Shown here: positions 17,121 to 25,529 of the stretch, piece after piece
Numbering within the stretch: position 1 is the stretch's first letter
Layout of the letters: each line of letters starts with the position of its first letter
NCBI RefSeq assembly: GCF_026343955.1
Contig: NZ_JAPKNI010000005.1
Span: forward strand, 248,001-312,000
Source of the DNA: Kaistia defluvii
GTDB taxonomy: Bacteria > Pseudomonadota > Alphaproteobacteria > Rhizobiales > Kaistiaceae
Length of the DNA stretch: 64,000 nt
Direction of reading: 5' to 3'
Translations under genes and position numbers: made by a program
The notes under the pieces: model-generated
What the model was told of the DNA's origin: nothing
Seen by the model: the letters and a program-made list of their open reading frames with translations, nothing else
Database searches by the model: none

Positions 17121-17150
17121 GCAACGCGTGCCAGCAGATGGCACGGTTGC
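17121..17150. promoter_or_regulatory. Large inverted repeat, putative operator between divergent mtn operons
   Basis: The core CGTGCCA-GCAGA-TGGCACG (17127-17145) is a perfect 7-bp inverted repeat. It extends outward to GCAAC and GTTGC with a single bulged base, giving 12 paired positions. It lies 42 bases upstream of the binding-protein start and 178 bases upstream of mtnB, ideally placed to control both directions. It could bind a LacI-family regulator (one is encoded at 19023) or act as a hairpin in the leader. Confidence 0.55.
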
Positions 17151-17328
17151 AATATAATTCTGATAGCGCGACCCCTGACGGGCGAGGAACGAAGGATTTT
17201 CTCTTTATACAAGCCGGAATGGGAAATTTGATCTACCCCATGCTTGCGCGCGCGTTTTAGTTAGTATGGTGGCGGTCGGCCGGCTGAAGCCCATGCCGGC
17301 ATCGCCTTTTTTTGACGGAGTAGCGTGG

Positions 17329-17997
17329 TTGGCGCAGACGATTTCCTTGAAGACCGAAGCCGGTTCCGCCAGCGACGACAGCGCCCTGGGTAAAGCCGTG
17401 GCGGGGGTCATTGCCGCCGGCCGCGCCGCGGCGCTTCGCCATTGGGTGCCGGCGACGTCCGGCAATTTCTCCGTCCGCATCGATGCCGAGACGATCGCGA
17501 TCACCCGTTCCGGCGTCGACAAGGGCAATCTTCAGCCTGCCGACATCCTGATCCAGCCGCTGGCCGTGCCCTTGCTGCCCGGATCCTCGGCCGAGGCCGA
17601 GCTGCACACCGCGCTGTATCGCAAACGCCCCGACCTCGGCGCGATCTTCCATGTCCACAGCCCCGCCGCGACCGTGCTGTCCCGCCTCGCCGCGCCCGAA
17701 GGAAGGCTGCGGCTGACAGACTGGGAACTGCAGAAGGCGCTTGCCGGCGTGCGCACGCATGAGGCGGTCGTCGAAATTCCCGTCTTCGCCAATGACCAGG
17801 ACATTTCCGCCCTGTCCGGCCGGGTCGATGCCCGCCTGGCCCAGCCGGCCGGTGACGCCATTCTCGCACCCGGCTATCTTCTCGCCGGACACGGACTCTA
17901 TGCATGGGGCGCCACCGAAGCGGAGGCCGCCCGCCATCTCGAAGCGCTCGAAACGCTGTTCGAATTCGAGCTTTCCTACAGGAGGTTCACGCCATGA
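17329..17997 (+). CDS. mtnB: Methylthioribulose-1-phosphate dehydratase
   Basis: A class II aldolase-fold dehydratase of the methionine salvage pathway. Motifs include TSGNFSVRID, the glutamate in SSAEAELHTALY, the zinc pair AIFHVHSPAA and the third zinc histidine in LLAGHGLYAWG near the C-terminus. I prefer TTG 17329: CGGAG lies 8 bases upstream and the resulting 222 residues match the family length. Upstream ATGs (17266, 17293) lack ribosome sites. The stop overlaps the mtnD start by 4 bases. Confidence 0.9.
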   Translation: MAQTISLKTEAGSASDDSALGKAVAGVIAAGRAAALRHWVPATSGNFSVRIDAETIAITRSGVDKGNLQPADILIQPLAVPLLPGSSAEAELHTALYRKRPDLGAIFHVHSPAATVLSRLAAPEGRLRLTDWELQKALAGVRTHEAVVEIPVFANDQDISALSGRVDARLAQPAGDAILAPGYLLAGHGLYAWGATEAEAARHLEALETLFEFELSYRRFTP

Positions 17998-18551
17998 CCA
18001 CACTGACCATCTATCCGGACAAGGATCCAGCCAATCCCGATCTCGTCACGTCCGACCCGGCTGAGATCGCGGCCGCACTGAACAAGGTCGGCGTGCTGTT
18101 CGAGCGCTGGAAGGCCGGCGCGGAACTCGCCGCCAACGCCAGCCATGAAGACATCCTCGCCGCCTACAAGGCCGAGGTCGACCGGCTTTCCGCCGCCGAG
18201 GGCTATCAGACGATCGACGTGATGCGCATCACGCCGGACAATCCCAACAAGCAGGCGATCCGCACCAAGTTCCTCGACGAGCACACCCATGACGAGGACG
18301 AAGTCCGCTTCTTCGTCGAGGGTTCTGGCGCGTTCTATCTGCATCTCGGCGACAAGGTCTATCAGGTGGTCTGCACCCGCGACGACCTGCTTTCTGTCCC
18401 GGCCGGCACGATGCACTGGTTCGACATGGGGCCTGAGCCGAACTTCACCTGCATCCGCCTGTTCATCTCGCCGGATGGCTGGGTCGCCAACTTCACGGGC
18501 GACAAGATCGCCTCGACGATCCCCGCCTTCGGCGAATCCGTCGCGGCCTGA
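17994..18551 (+). CDS. mtnD: Acireductone dioxygenase
   Basis: A 185-residue cupin that oxidises the acireductone of the methionine salvage pathway. The metal-binding motif HTHDEDEVRFFVEGSG near residues 95-110 carries the two histidines and glutamate, and the fourth ligand is the histidine in VPAGTMHWFDMG. ATG 17994 has a strong AGGAGG at 17980-17985 and overlaps mtnB. The other pathway genes (mtnA, mtnC or mtnW/mtnX) are not in the window. Confidence 0.93.
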   Translation: MTTLTIYPDKDPANPDLVTSDPAEIAAALNKVGVLFERWKAGAELAANASHEDILAAYKAEVDRLSAAEGYQTIDVMRITPDNPNKQAIRTKFLDEHTHDEDEVRFFVEGSGAFYLHLGDKVYQVVCTRDDLLSVPAGTMHWFDMGPEPNFTCIRLFISPDGWVANFTGDKIASTIPAFGESVAA

Positions 18552-18563
18552 CAATAGCTTCAG

Positions 18564-18594
18564 CCCTCTCCCGGCCGCCGGGAGAGGGTCTTCT
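18564..18594 (+). terminator. Terminator-like palindrome after mtnD
   Basis: An 11-bp stem CCCTCTCCCGG (18564-18574) pairs with CCGGGAGAGGG (18578-18588) around a 3-base loop and is followed by TCTTCT. It lies 12 bases after the mtnD stop. It shares its core with the CCCTCTCCCGC family at 20913-21043 and 32839-32893. Confidence 0.7.
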
Positions 18595-18882
18595 CCCCCA
18601 TGGCGAATCGGCCGGCACGCCGGCTCCCACCCGTGCAAGAGCCGGCGTCACATCGCTACGCCGCCATTCGGCCATGTCGTTCCGCAGGCCTGCAAGCAGG
18701 CCGGCGCGCTCTTTTGGCTCGCGAGCCCCGGCGCCCCAGATGGAACGGTCGCCTTCGTAAAAATTCCGAAACCGCAATGAGATCCAGCGTCACGCAGCGA
18801 CGTGGTGAAGGGACACGCGACGACTACCCTGCGTTGCAGCGGCGCGCCTGGCCAAGCTTGCCTTGTGCCGCAGCAACACAGC

Positions 18883-18902
18883 CGTTCGAACGATTGGCCA
18901 AT
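18883..18902. promoter_or_regulatory. Twin palindromes upstream of the LacI gene
   Basis: Two perfect 10-bp palindromes abut, CGTTCGAACG (18883-18892) and ATTGGCCAAT (18893-18902), about 120 bases before the regulator start. TTGACA occurs at 18929-18934 and could be a -35 box, but no convincing -10 follows. LacI-family proteins bind palindromes of this type, so autoregulation is plausible. The rest of the 18595-19022 gap shows only further GC-rich hairpins. Confidence 0.4.
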
Positions 18903-19022
18903 GCAACTTGGAAGCGTTACAGTCATTGATTGACAGGGGCCGTCACAATTCATGCTCCCGTCAGGCGGCATGACAATCTGGCGAGACATGCTGGGCCGTT
19001 TCGGTAGCCGCCAGGGGGCAAG

Positions 19023-20060
19023 ATGACCGGGAAGCAGGACGAACCTGCGCGACGGAACGCGACGCTCAAGGATGTCGCGGCAGCCTGCGGTCTCTCCGTG
19101 GCGGCTGTGTCGCGCTATCTCAACCACTCCATCAAGCTGCCGAGGGCGACGACCGACCGCATCGACGCCGCGATCCGGGAGCTGCGCTACCAGCCCAACC
19201 CGCATGCGCGCAGCCTGAGCCTAGGCCGCTCGGAGACGATCGGGCTCGTGATTCCCGATATTGCCAACCCGTATTTCGCCCATCTGGCTGCGGAGGTGGA
19301 ACGCGCGGCTGCCGAGTTCGGGCTCGGCCTCCTGCTCTGCCCAACGCTGAGCCGCACCGATCGCGAGCTCGACTATCTCGGTCGCCTTTCCGGGCGCCAT
19401 GTCGACGGACTGCTCTTCGTCACCAACAATGGCGATGATCCCGCCCTCGCCCTCGCGCTGAAGGGCTCCGACACCGTCGTGCTCGTCGATGACGACATCG
19501 ATGGCGCGACCGCGCCGACGATCATGGCCGACAGCGACCAGGGCGGCTTTCTCGCGGGCTCGCACCTGATCGACAAAGGCCATCGCCGGATCGCCTATGT
19601 CGGCGGGCCGGCCGGGCTTTCCAGCAGCCGGGGCCGTCTCGGCGGATTCCGCCGCGCCATCGCCAAGGCGAATGGCTCGGTCACGGTCGTGGCGGAGTTG
19701 CAGGGCCCCTACTCGTCAGAGCATGGCCGGAACGCCGCGAACCAGCTTCTGGCGCTCGAGCCCCGCCCCACCGCCATCTTCGTTGCCAGCGACGAGATTG
19801 TCCTCGGCCTGCTCACGGTGTTTAAACATCAGGGTGTGAAGGTCGGGGCGGATATCTCCGTCGTCGCCTTCGACGATGTCGGTCCGCTGGAACTGTTCGA
19901 TCCGCCGCTGACGGCCATCCGCCAGCCCGTCGCCGCGCTGGGCCGGCGCGCTGTCGAACGGGTGTTCGCCCTGATCAAGGGCGATACCCTGGCGCCGGTC
20001 ACCGAACTGCTTCCCGTCGAACTGATCATCCGCAGTTCCGTCAAGCCGCTCCACCGTTGA
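19023..20060 (+). CDS. LacI-family transcriptional regulator
   Basis: A 345-residue repressor-type protein. The N-terminal helix-turn-helix is ATLKDVAAACGLSVAAVSRYL (without its last residue, residues 14-33), followed by the hinge helix segment NPHARSLSLGRSETIGLVIP and a periplasmic-binding-protein-like effector domain with the dimer-interface stretch GRRAVERVFALI. The effector is unknown. It lies upstream of the amidotransferase-like gene in the same direction, 24 bases away, and between the methionine-salvage and the sugar-importer genes. It could serve either. Confidence 0.9.
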   Translation: MTGKQDEPARRNATLKDVAAACGLSVAAVSRYLNHSIKLPRATTDRIDAAIRELRYQPNPHARSLSLGRSETIGLVIPDIANPYFAHLAAEVERAAAEFGLGLLLCPTLSRTDRELDYLGRLSGRHVDGLLFVTNNGDDPALALALKGSDTVVLVDDDIDGATAPTIMADSDQGGFLAGSHLIDKGHRRIAYVGGPAGLSSSRGRLGGFRRAIAKANGSVTVVAELQGPYSSEHGRNAANQLLALEPRPTAIFVASDEIVLGLLTVFKHQGVKVGADISVVAFDDVGPLELFDPPLTAIRQPVAALGRRAVERVFALIKGDTLAPVTELLPVELIIRSSVKPLHR

Positions 20061-20083
20061 GGGCGGCATCAAAGGGGAAGAGA

Positions 20084-20860
20084 ATGACCGCCAAGAAGGT
20101 GTTGCTCGTCGGCGAAAGCTGGATGTCGAGCGCCACGCACTACAAGGGCTTCGACCAGTTCGGCAGCGTGACCTTCCATCTCGGCGCCGAGCCGCTGGTG
20201 AAGGCGCTGGCCGGAAGCGAGTTTGAACTCACCTACATGCAGGCGCATCAGGTGCCGACCGAGCTGCCCCTTACGATGGAGGGGCTCAACGCCTATGACG
20301 CGATCATCCTGTCGGATATCGGCTCCAACTCGATCCTGCTGCATCCCGATGTCTGGCTGCAGGGCAAGCCGATGCCGAACCGGGTCAAGCTGCTGCGCGA
20401 ATGGACGCGCCAGGGCGGCGGCCTGATCATGATCGGCGGCTACCTGACCTTCCAGGGCATTGACGGGCGCGGCCGCTGGGCGCGCACGGCAGTCGAGGAC
20501 GCGCTGCCCGTGACCTGCCTGCCGCATGACGACCGTATCGAGGTGCCGGAAGGATTCCGCGCCGAGATCGTCGGCAATCGCGCGCATCCGCTGCTTGCCG
20601 GCCTCGACGGCGAATGGCCGCTGCTGCTCGGCGCCAACGAGGTCAAGCTGCGAGACCGGGCGGATGTCGAGCTTCTGGCCCGCCTGCCCGAGTCCGAGGG
20701 TGGCCATCCGCTGCTGGTGGCGGGCGAGTTCGGCGAAGGCCGCAGCGTCGCCTGGACCTCCGACATCGGCCCGCACTGGCTGCCCAACAGCTTCGTCGAA
20801 TGGCCGGGCTATGCGCGGCTCTGGAAGAACGTGCTTGGCTGGGTGACGAAGGCGAGTTGA
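20084..20860 (+). CDS. Glutamine-amidotransferase-like protein (GATase1_like)
   Basis: A 258-residue cytoplasmic protein matching the GATase1_like (PF07090-type) family. It has the opening strand VLLVGESWMSSATHYKGFD, the loop YDAIILSDIGSN near residue 80, GGGLIMIGGYLTF near residue 120 and GRSVAWTSDIGPHW near residue 230. Related proteins occur with sugar catabolic genes and are often annotated as ThuA-like. The nucleophilic cysteine of true class I amidotransferases is absent at the elbow, so glutaminase activity is unlikely. ATG 20084 follows GGGGAAG. Confidence 0.75.
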   Translation: MTAKKVLLVGESWMSSATHYKGFDQFGSVTFHLGAEPLVKALAGSEFELTYMQAHQVPTELPLTMEGLNAYDAIILSDIGSNSILLHPDVWLQGKPMPNRVKLLREWTRQGGGLIMIGGYLTFQGIDGRGRWARTAVEDALPVTCLPHDDRIEVPEGFRAEIVGNRAHPLLAGLDGEWPLLLGANEVKLRDRADVELLARLPESEGGHPLLVAGEFGEGRSVAWTSDIGPHWLPNSFVEWPGYARLWKNVLGWVTKAS

Positions 20861-20912
20861 GAATAGCCCTGTCGCGATTCTCGCTCGCGAAACGCGGTCC
20901 AGTCGAAGGTAA

Positions 20913-21043
20913 GCAAGCCCCTCACCCCTCCCTCTCCCGCAAGCGGGCGAGGGCTTTTCGGCCTAGGTGATGTCGACAGCGAGGCTGGCCGAGGTCAGCC
21001 CCCTCTCCCGCGCGCGGGAGAGGGTTGGGGTGAGGGTCTTGCT
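20913..21043. repeat. Paired palindromic repeats with terminators
   Basis: Two hairpins, one at 20930-20957 (CCCTCTCCCGC against GCGGGCGAGGG, followed by CTTTTCGG) and one at 21001-21024 (CCCTCTCCCGCG with CGCGGGAGAGGG). They are enclosed by inverted flanks AGCCCCTCACCCC and TGGGGTGAGGGTCTT. They lie between convergent genes and can terminate transcription from both sides. Confidence 0.7.
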
Positions 21044-21120
21044 ACCCTCAGGCCCCAAACAGGCTGAGGCGCCCGCAAGGTAGGCGTCTCGAAGCGCCGG
21101 TCCCAAGCCCACAAAGAGAG

Positions 21121-21855
21121 CTAGAAAATCCCCAGCGTCCGCTGCAGCGCGTTGGAGAAATGCGTCTGCAACGCGGCTTCGGCGGCGTCGGCGTCACGGG
21201 CCTTGCAGGCTTCCAGCAGCACCAGATGCTCGCGCAGGGTCCGGAGCACGATCGGCGTCGTCAGCGTGCGATCGAGACGAATCAGCTGCAGATAATTGTG
21301 GACGCGGCGATAGGTCGATCCGACCAGGACATTGCCCAACGCGCCGATGATCTCGAAATGCAGGGCCGCGTCGATCGCCACGATTTCCGGTGCGATCGCC
21401 GGCGTGAAGCCTTTGCTTTCCAGTTCGGCGATGCCGCGATGATGCCGCTCGATCATCGCATCGAGCAATTCATGCGATGCCGTCTCGGCGAAGACGCGGA
21501 CCGCGGGGCGCTCCAGGATCGAGCGGAACTGATAGGTATTCCGCGCAAATTCGAAGTCCGCCTTCATGAAGCGGATGCCGGAGCGCGGATGGATCGTCAG
21601 CAATCCTTCCGTCTGCAGCACGCGCAGCGCATCGCGCAACGGCGCGACCGGCACGCCGACCAGCTTGACCAGATCGTTCTGCGAGACGAAGGCGCCGGCC
21701 GGCAATTCCCGTCCGAACAGCATGTCGAGAATACGCTCATACGCCAGCTCGCTCAACGAAACGGTGACACTGTCGGCGACCCGCTCGACCGGCTCGGGCG
21801 CGCCGGCGTCTTGCGATACAATCGGATCTGATCTATCAGATCGGTTACGTGACAT
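21121..21855 (-). CDS. GntR-family (FadR-like) regulator
   Basis: A 244-residue regulator. The winged helix covers residues 30-100 (LAYERILDMLFGRELPAG, VSQNDLVKLVGVPVAPLRDALRVL, EGLLTIHPRSGIRFM) and an all-helical FCD effector domain follows with metal-binding-type histidines (LHFEIIGAL, REHLVLLEAC). It is divergent from the enolase-superfamily gene with only 37 bases between starts, so it probably controls it and the importer behind it. An 18-bp palindrome overlaps its own first codons. Confidence 0.9.
   Translation of the reverse strand: MSRNRSDRSDPIVSQDAGAPEPVERVADSVTVSLSELAYERILDMLFGRELPAGAFVSQNDLVKLVGVPVAPLRDALRVLQTEGLLTIHPRSGIRFMKADFEFARNTYQFRSILERPAVRVFAETASHELLDAMIERHHRGIAELESKGFTPAIAPEIVAIDAALHFEIIGALGNVLVGSTYRRVHNYLQLIRLDRTLTTPIVLRTLREHLVLLEACKARDADAAEAALQTHFSNALQRTLGIF
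21825..21842. promoter_or_regulatory. 18-bp palindrome overlapping the GntR start, putative operator
   Basis: GATCTGAT-CT-ATCAGATC is a perfect inverted repeat with a 2-base centre. It lies inside codons 5-11 of the divergent GntR gene and 50 bases upstream of the enolase-superfamily start. The size and symmetry fit a FadR-type operator; binding here would affect both genes. Confidence 0.55.
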
Positions 21856-21892
21856 ATCAACACTCTCATTTGATCGATTAGGCGAGCATAGC

Positions 21893-23029
21893 ATGCGCAT
21901 CGTGGATTTTCGAATTGTCCGTTTCCAGTTCGCCCGCGACCGTGTCATCGGCGACAGTCAGGTCCGCATCGCCCATGCCCATGTCGCGACGCTGGAGCTG
22001 ATCACCGACACCGGCCTGGTCGGACTGGGCTTCTGCGCCTCGCTGTTCAACCCGCTGCCGTCGCAGGCCGAGATCGAGCGCATCTTCCGCGCCGAGATCT
22101 GGCCGGGCCTTGAAGGCCAGGAGCCGGCGGGGCTCGTCCACCGCGTTCGCCGCCCGCGCGGTGGCAACATCCGCGGCGCCTCGCTGCCCTTCGGCGAAGG
22201 CGTCGACCAGGCGCTGTGGGACCTGACCGCCAAGGAAGTGAAGATGCCGCTCTGGAAGCTTCTCGGCGGCACCAAGTCGCGCGTGAAGGCCTATGCCAGC
22301 GGCCTCGACTATCACCTGTCGGACGAGGATTTCTGCGCCCTGTTCGAGCATGCGGCGTCGGTCGGCTACAAATCCTTCAAGATCAAGGTCGGCCACCCGG
22401 ACATCGAGCGCGACCTGCACCGGCTCGAATTGCTGGTGAAGACCGTCGGCAAGCCCGAGGCGATCATGATCGACGCCAATGAAGGCTGGTCGCCGCAGCA
22501 GACGGTCCGCAACATGAACAAGATCAAGGATGCCGGTTTCGACATCCTGTGGATCGAGGATCCCTGCCTTCGCTACGATTTCGAGGGCCTGAAGATGATC
22601 CGCCAGGGCTGCCCGTTCACGCTCGTCAATTCTGGCGAGTATTTCGACGCCCATGGCAAGCGCCAGTTGATCGAAGCGCGCGGCACCGACATGATCAACG
22701 TGCACGGCTTCGTGTCGGAGGTGATGCGCATCGGCTGGCTGGCGGCCGAGCACGGCATCCCGGTCAGCCTCGGCAATTCGTTCCTCGAGATCGGCGTCAA
22801 CATGGCGATCGCCCTGCCCGAGGTCGAATGGCTCGAATACTCGTTCCAGAATTTCGACCATCTGGTCGAGCAGCCCTTCGAGATCCGCGACGGCTGGATC
22901 CATGCGCATGACCGCCCGGGCCACGGCCTGGTGCTGGCGGAATCCGCGCGCAGCGACTGGGCGGTTCCCGACGTGATGGCCAATGACGATCTGCCGGCCG
23001 GTCCCGTCAACACGCGCCTGCCGCACTGA
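21893..23029 (+). CDS. Enolase-superfamily (mandelate racemase-like) dehydratase
   Basis: A 378-residue enzyme. The N-terminal capping domain ends near LWKLLGG (residue 120). The barrel shows the KxK pair in SFKIKVGHPD near residue 165, metal ligands in IDANEGW and WIEDPCLRYD, a third acidic strand in NSGEYFDAHG, and the C-terminal PVSLGNSFLEIG. Such enzymes abstract a proton alpha to a carboxylate, and most relatives with this context are sugar-acid dehydratases. The neighbouring rhamnose-mutarotase-like gene suggests a deoxy-sugar acid, but the substrate cannot be read from motifs. ATG 21893 starts the first strand directly. Confidence 0.85.
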   Translation: MRIVDFRIVRFQFARDRVIGDSQVRIAHAHVATLELITDTGLVGLGFCASLFNPLPSQAEIERIFRAEIWPGLEGQEPAGLVHRVRRPRGGNIRGASLPFGEGVDQALWDLTAKEVKMPLWKLLGGTKSRVKAYASGLDYHLSDEDFCALFEHAASVGYKSFKIKVGHPDIERDLHRLELLVKTVGKPEAIMIDANEGWSPQQTVRNMNKIKDAGFDILWIEDPCLRYDFEGLKMIRQGCPFTLVNSGEYFDAHGKRQLIEARGTDMINVHGFVSEVMRIGWLAAEHGIPVSLGNSFLEIGVNMAIALPEVEWLEYSFQNFDHLVEQPFEIRDGWIHAHDRPGHGLVLAESARSDWAVPDVMANDDLPAGPVNTRLPH

Positions 23030-23039
23030 GTTTTGAGGG

Positions 23040-23068
23040 ACCCAAAGCCGCGCTCGCCGGCTTTGGGT
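23040..23068 (+). repeat. Hairpin before the CUT1 binding-protein gene
   Basis: An 11-bp stem ACCCAAAGCCG (23040-23050) pairs with CGGCTTTGGGT (23058-23068). No T-run follows. It lies between the dehydratase and binding-protein genes of one operon and may set their relative expression. Confidence 0.6.
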
Positions 23069-23100
23069 GGGGAGAGATCTGCGAGGGAGGAGACACAGAC

Positions 23101-24378
23101 ATGAAGACGACGAACCGGATCCTGCGCGCCGGCACGATGCTCGCCACCGCGCTTGTCATGACGCTCGGCGTGGCGACATCCGCCAAGGCCGATACGACCC
23201 TGACCGTCTGGGACTGGAAGTCGGGCGATCCGACGACGGCTCCCTATTTCGAGAAGGTGAAGACCGATTTCGAGGCCGCCCATCCCGGCGTGACCGTGAA
23301 GTTCGTCATGCAGCCGCATGACCAGTATTACACGCTGCTCGGCACGGCGATCGCCGCCAGCCAGGGCCCGGACGTCGTGCTCGTGCATGGCGGTTCACAG
23401 GCCAAGGAGCGCATCGCCGCCTTCTCGAAGCTCGACGACAAGATCGCCGACATCAAGACGCGTGTCGCCGGCTGGGACGAATTCGCCGGCCCCGATGGCA
23501 GCGCCTATGCCGTGCCGATCTCGATCCAGGGTCTGGCGGTCTATTACAACAAGGAACTCTACAAGAAGGCCGGCCTCGATCCCGAGGCCACGCCCAAGAG
23601 CTGGGCCGAGCTGGAGGCGATCTGCGCCAAGCTGAAGGCCGCCGGCACGACCTGCTTCGCGCTCGGCAACAAGGAGGGCTTCGGCGCCGACTTCTTCTAT
23701 TCCGCCGCCGCCGCCAACGCGCTGACCGCGGAGCAGCAGGCCGCCTGGACCGCTGGCGACCTGAAGTGGTCGAGCCCGGAAATCAAGGCGATCGTCCAGA
23801 AGTGGGTCGATACCCAGAAGGACGGCTGGTACGCGGAAGGCGCCAACTCGACCGCCAAGTTCATGGACGAATACCAGAGCTTCGAGCGCGGCGAGAACGC
23901 CAACACGATCGGCCTGCTGTCGGATGTCGCGCACTGGAAGGAATTCGATGAATTCCTCGAGCCGCAGAATGTCGGCGTCTTCGTCATGCCGCCGGTCACC
24001 GCCAGCGTGAACGACAAGCTGCGCATGCCGCTTGCCGGCGGCATCGGCTATGCCGTGACCAAGTTCTCGCCGAACCAGGACCTCGCCGTCGAGCTCGCCA
24101 AGAGCTTCACCGCGACGCCCGCGATGCAGGTGTTCTTCGAGGCGGCCGGCGCGGTTCCCTCGGATACGGCCGTCGATACGTCGAAGGTCGAGAGCCCCTC
24201 GGCCAAGATCGTGCTGGGTTCGCTTTCGGACGGGGCGCCGCTGCTGCACAACAACACGTCCACGGCCGAGACCGAGGAATGGCATCGCCAGAGCCAGATG
24301 CTGTTCACGGGCGAGACCACGGTCGACAAGGCCGTCGCCCGCCTCGACGAAGTCCAGGCCCAGGCGAAGAAGAAGTAG
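23101..24378 (+). CDS. Extracellular sugar-binding protein (family 1)
   Basis: A 425-residue MalE-like solute-binding protein for a CUT1 importer. The Sec signal covers residues 1-30 (LATALVMTLGVATSAKAD). The mature protein begins TTLTVWDWKSGDP and carries the family strand QPHDQYYTLLGTAIAASQGPD and VPISIQGLAVYYNKELY. ATG 23101 follows GGAGG at 23086-23090. It is the first component of the importer with permeases at 24590 and 25530. Confidence 0.92.
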   Translation: MKTTNRILRAGTMLATALVMTLGVATSAKADTTLTVWDWKSGDPTTAPYFEKVKTDFEAAHPGVTVKFVMQPHDQYYTLLGTAIAASQGPDVVLVHGGSQAKERIAAFSKLDDKIADIKTRVAGWDEFAGPDGSAYAVPISIQGLAVYYNKELYKKAGLDPEATPKSWAELEAICAKLKAAGTTCFALGNKEGFGADFFYSAAAANALTAEQQAAWTAGDLKWSSPEIKAIVQKWVDTQKDGWYAEGANSTAKFMDEYQSFERGENANTIGLLSDVAHWKEFDEFLEPQNVGVFVMPPVTASVNDKLRMPLAGGIGYAVTKFSPNQDLAVELAKSFTATPAMQVFFEAAGAVPSDTAVDTSKVESPSAKIVLGSLSDGAPLLHNNTSTAETEEWHRQSQMLFTGETTVDKAVARLDEVQAQAKKK

Positions 24379-24417
24379 TCCTTCTTCGAAATTGCTCCGC
24401 ATTCCAACCACTCCGAC

Positions 24418-24502
24418 GTCATCCCGGGCTTGACCCGGGATCCATACAACCACGGCCCCAGGCGACTTGGGCTGCATGGATCCCCGCTTTCGCGGGGATG
24501 AC
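24418..24502. repeat. Dispersed GTCATCCCGG repeat
   Basis: The element starts GTCATCCCGGGCTTGACCCG and ends GGATCCCCGCTTTCGCGGGG followed by ATGAC. It is the alphaproteobacterial repeat with two internal hairpins. A second copy, with a longer variable centre, lies at 26384-26492. Here it separates the binding-protein gene from the permease genes. Confidence 0.8.
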
Positions 24503-24589
24503 GGCCATGGGTTGCCCGCGCGAGCCAAACGACATTCCGGACGAATTGCCTCGCCCGGAATCTCTCTATCGGATGACCAGAGGCCTCGC

Positions 24590-25519
24590 ATGACCCAGAC
24601 CCTGACCGCCAAGGACAGCAAGAGCACGGCCAAGGCCGTTTCGCGCCCAAAATCCGGCGGCCACAATGCCGAGCGCCTCGCCTATCTGTTCGTGCTGCCG
24701 GCTTTGGCGCTGGTCGTGGTGTTCCGCATCATCCCGCTGATCTGGGGCCTCGGCTATTCCTTCACCGATTATGACGGCATGTCGGCGCCGCGCTTCGTCG
24801 GGCTCGACAACTATATCGGCATCGCGCATGACCCGGTCTTCCTCGACAGCCTGGTCAACATGCTGATCCTGCTGGCGACGCTGCCGATCTGGATCGGCCT
24901 GCCGCTGGTGCTGGCCATCCTGATCCATCAGGGCGTGCCGGGCGGCAAGCTGTTCCGCGCCGTCTATTTCTTCCCGGCCGTGCTCTCCTCCGTCATCGTC
25001 GGCGCGATCTTCAACGTGCTGCTGCGCTATGACGGCTCATTCAACCTGTTCCTGAAAGCGATGGGCTTCTCCGCCGTCGACTGGCTCGGCAATTCGTCGA
25101 CGGCCCTGTTCAGCCTGATCGCGGTGCAGCTCTGGGCGACCTTCGGCATGAGCCTGCTGATCTTCATCGCCGGCCTCTCGACCGTCTCGGCCGAAATGCT
25201 CGAAGCCGCCAAGCTCGACGGCGCCAAGCTGCTGCAGACCTGGTGGTACATCGTCATTCCGTCGATCCGGCCGATCATCGAATTCGCCGCCGTGGTCACC
25301 ACGATCGGCATGCTGACCTCGATGTTCGGGCTGATCTACGTGCTGACCGCCGGCGGCCCGGGCACCTCGACCATCCTGCCGGAATTCCTGATCTGGCTCG
25401 AGCAGGGCAAGATGAACCGCCCCGGCTATGCGAGCGCGATCTCGATGGTGCTGTTCCTGATGATGGCCGGCCTCGCCGCCATCCAGATCCGCATCATGTC
25501 CCGCAACGCCGACATCTAG
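24590..25519 (+). CDS. CUT1 sugar importer permease (MalF-like)
   Basis: A 309-residue permease with six transmembrane helices. The cytoplasmic EAA motif is EMLEAAKLDGAKLLQTWWYI around residue 205, followed by PSIRPIIEF. ATG 24590 was chosen because upstream codons run through the 24418-24502 repeat. It would form a heterodimer with the next permease. No ATPase gene accompanies them, so an MsmX/UgpC-type shared ATPase must be encoded elsewhere. Confidence 0.9.
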   Translation: MTQTLTAKDSKSTAKAVSRPKSGGHNAERLAYLFVLPALALVVVFRIIPLIWGLGYSFTDYDGMSAPRFVGLDNYIGIAHDPVFLDSLVNMLILLATLPIWIGLPLVLAILIHQGVPGGKLFRAVYFFPAVLSSVIVGAIFNVLLRYDGSFNLFLKAMGFSAVDWLGNSSTALFSLIAVQLWATFGMSLLIFIAGLSTVSAEMLEAAKLDGAKLLQTWWYIVIPSIRPIIEFAAVVTTIGMLTSMFGLIYVLTAGGPGTSTILPEFLIWLEQGKMNRPGYASAISMVLFLMMAGLAAIQIRIMSRNADI

Positions 25520-25529
25520 GGCCCGCGCC

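Noticed and set aside
17904-17993. N-terminal extension of mtnD
   Set aside because: Overlaps mtnB in another frame; AGGAGG at 17980-17985 points to ATG 17994.
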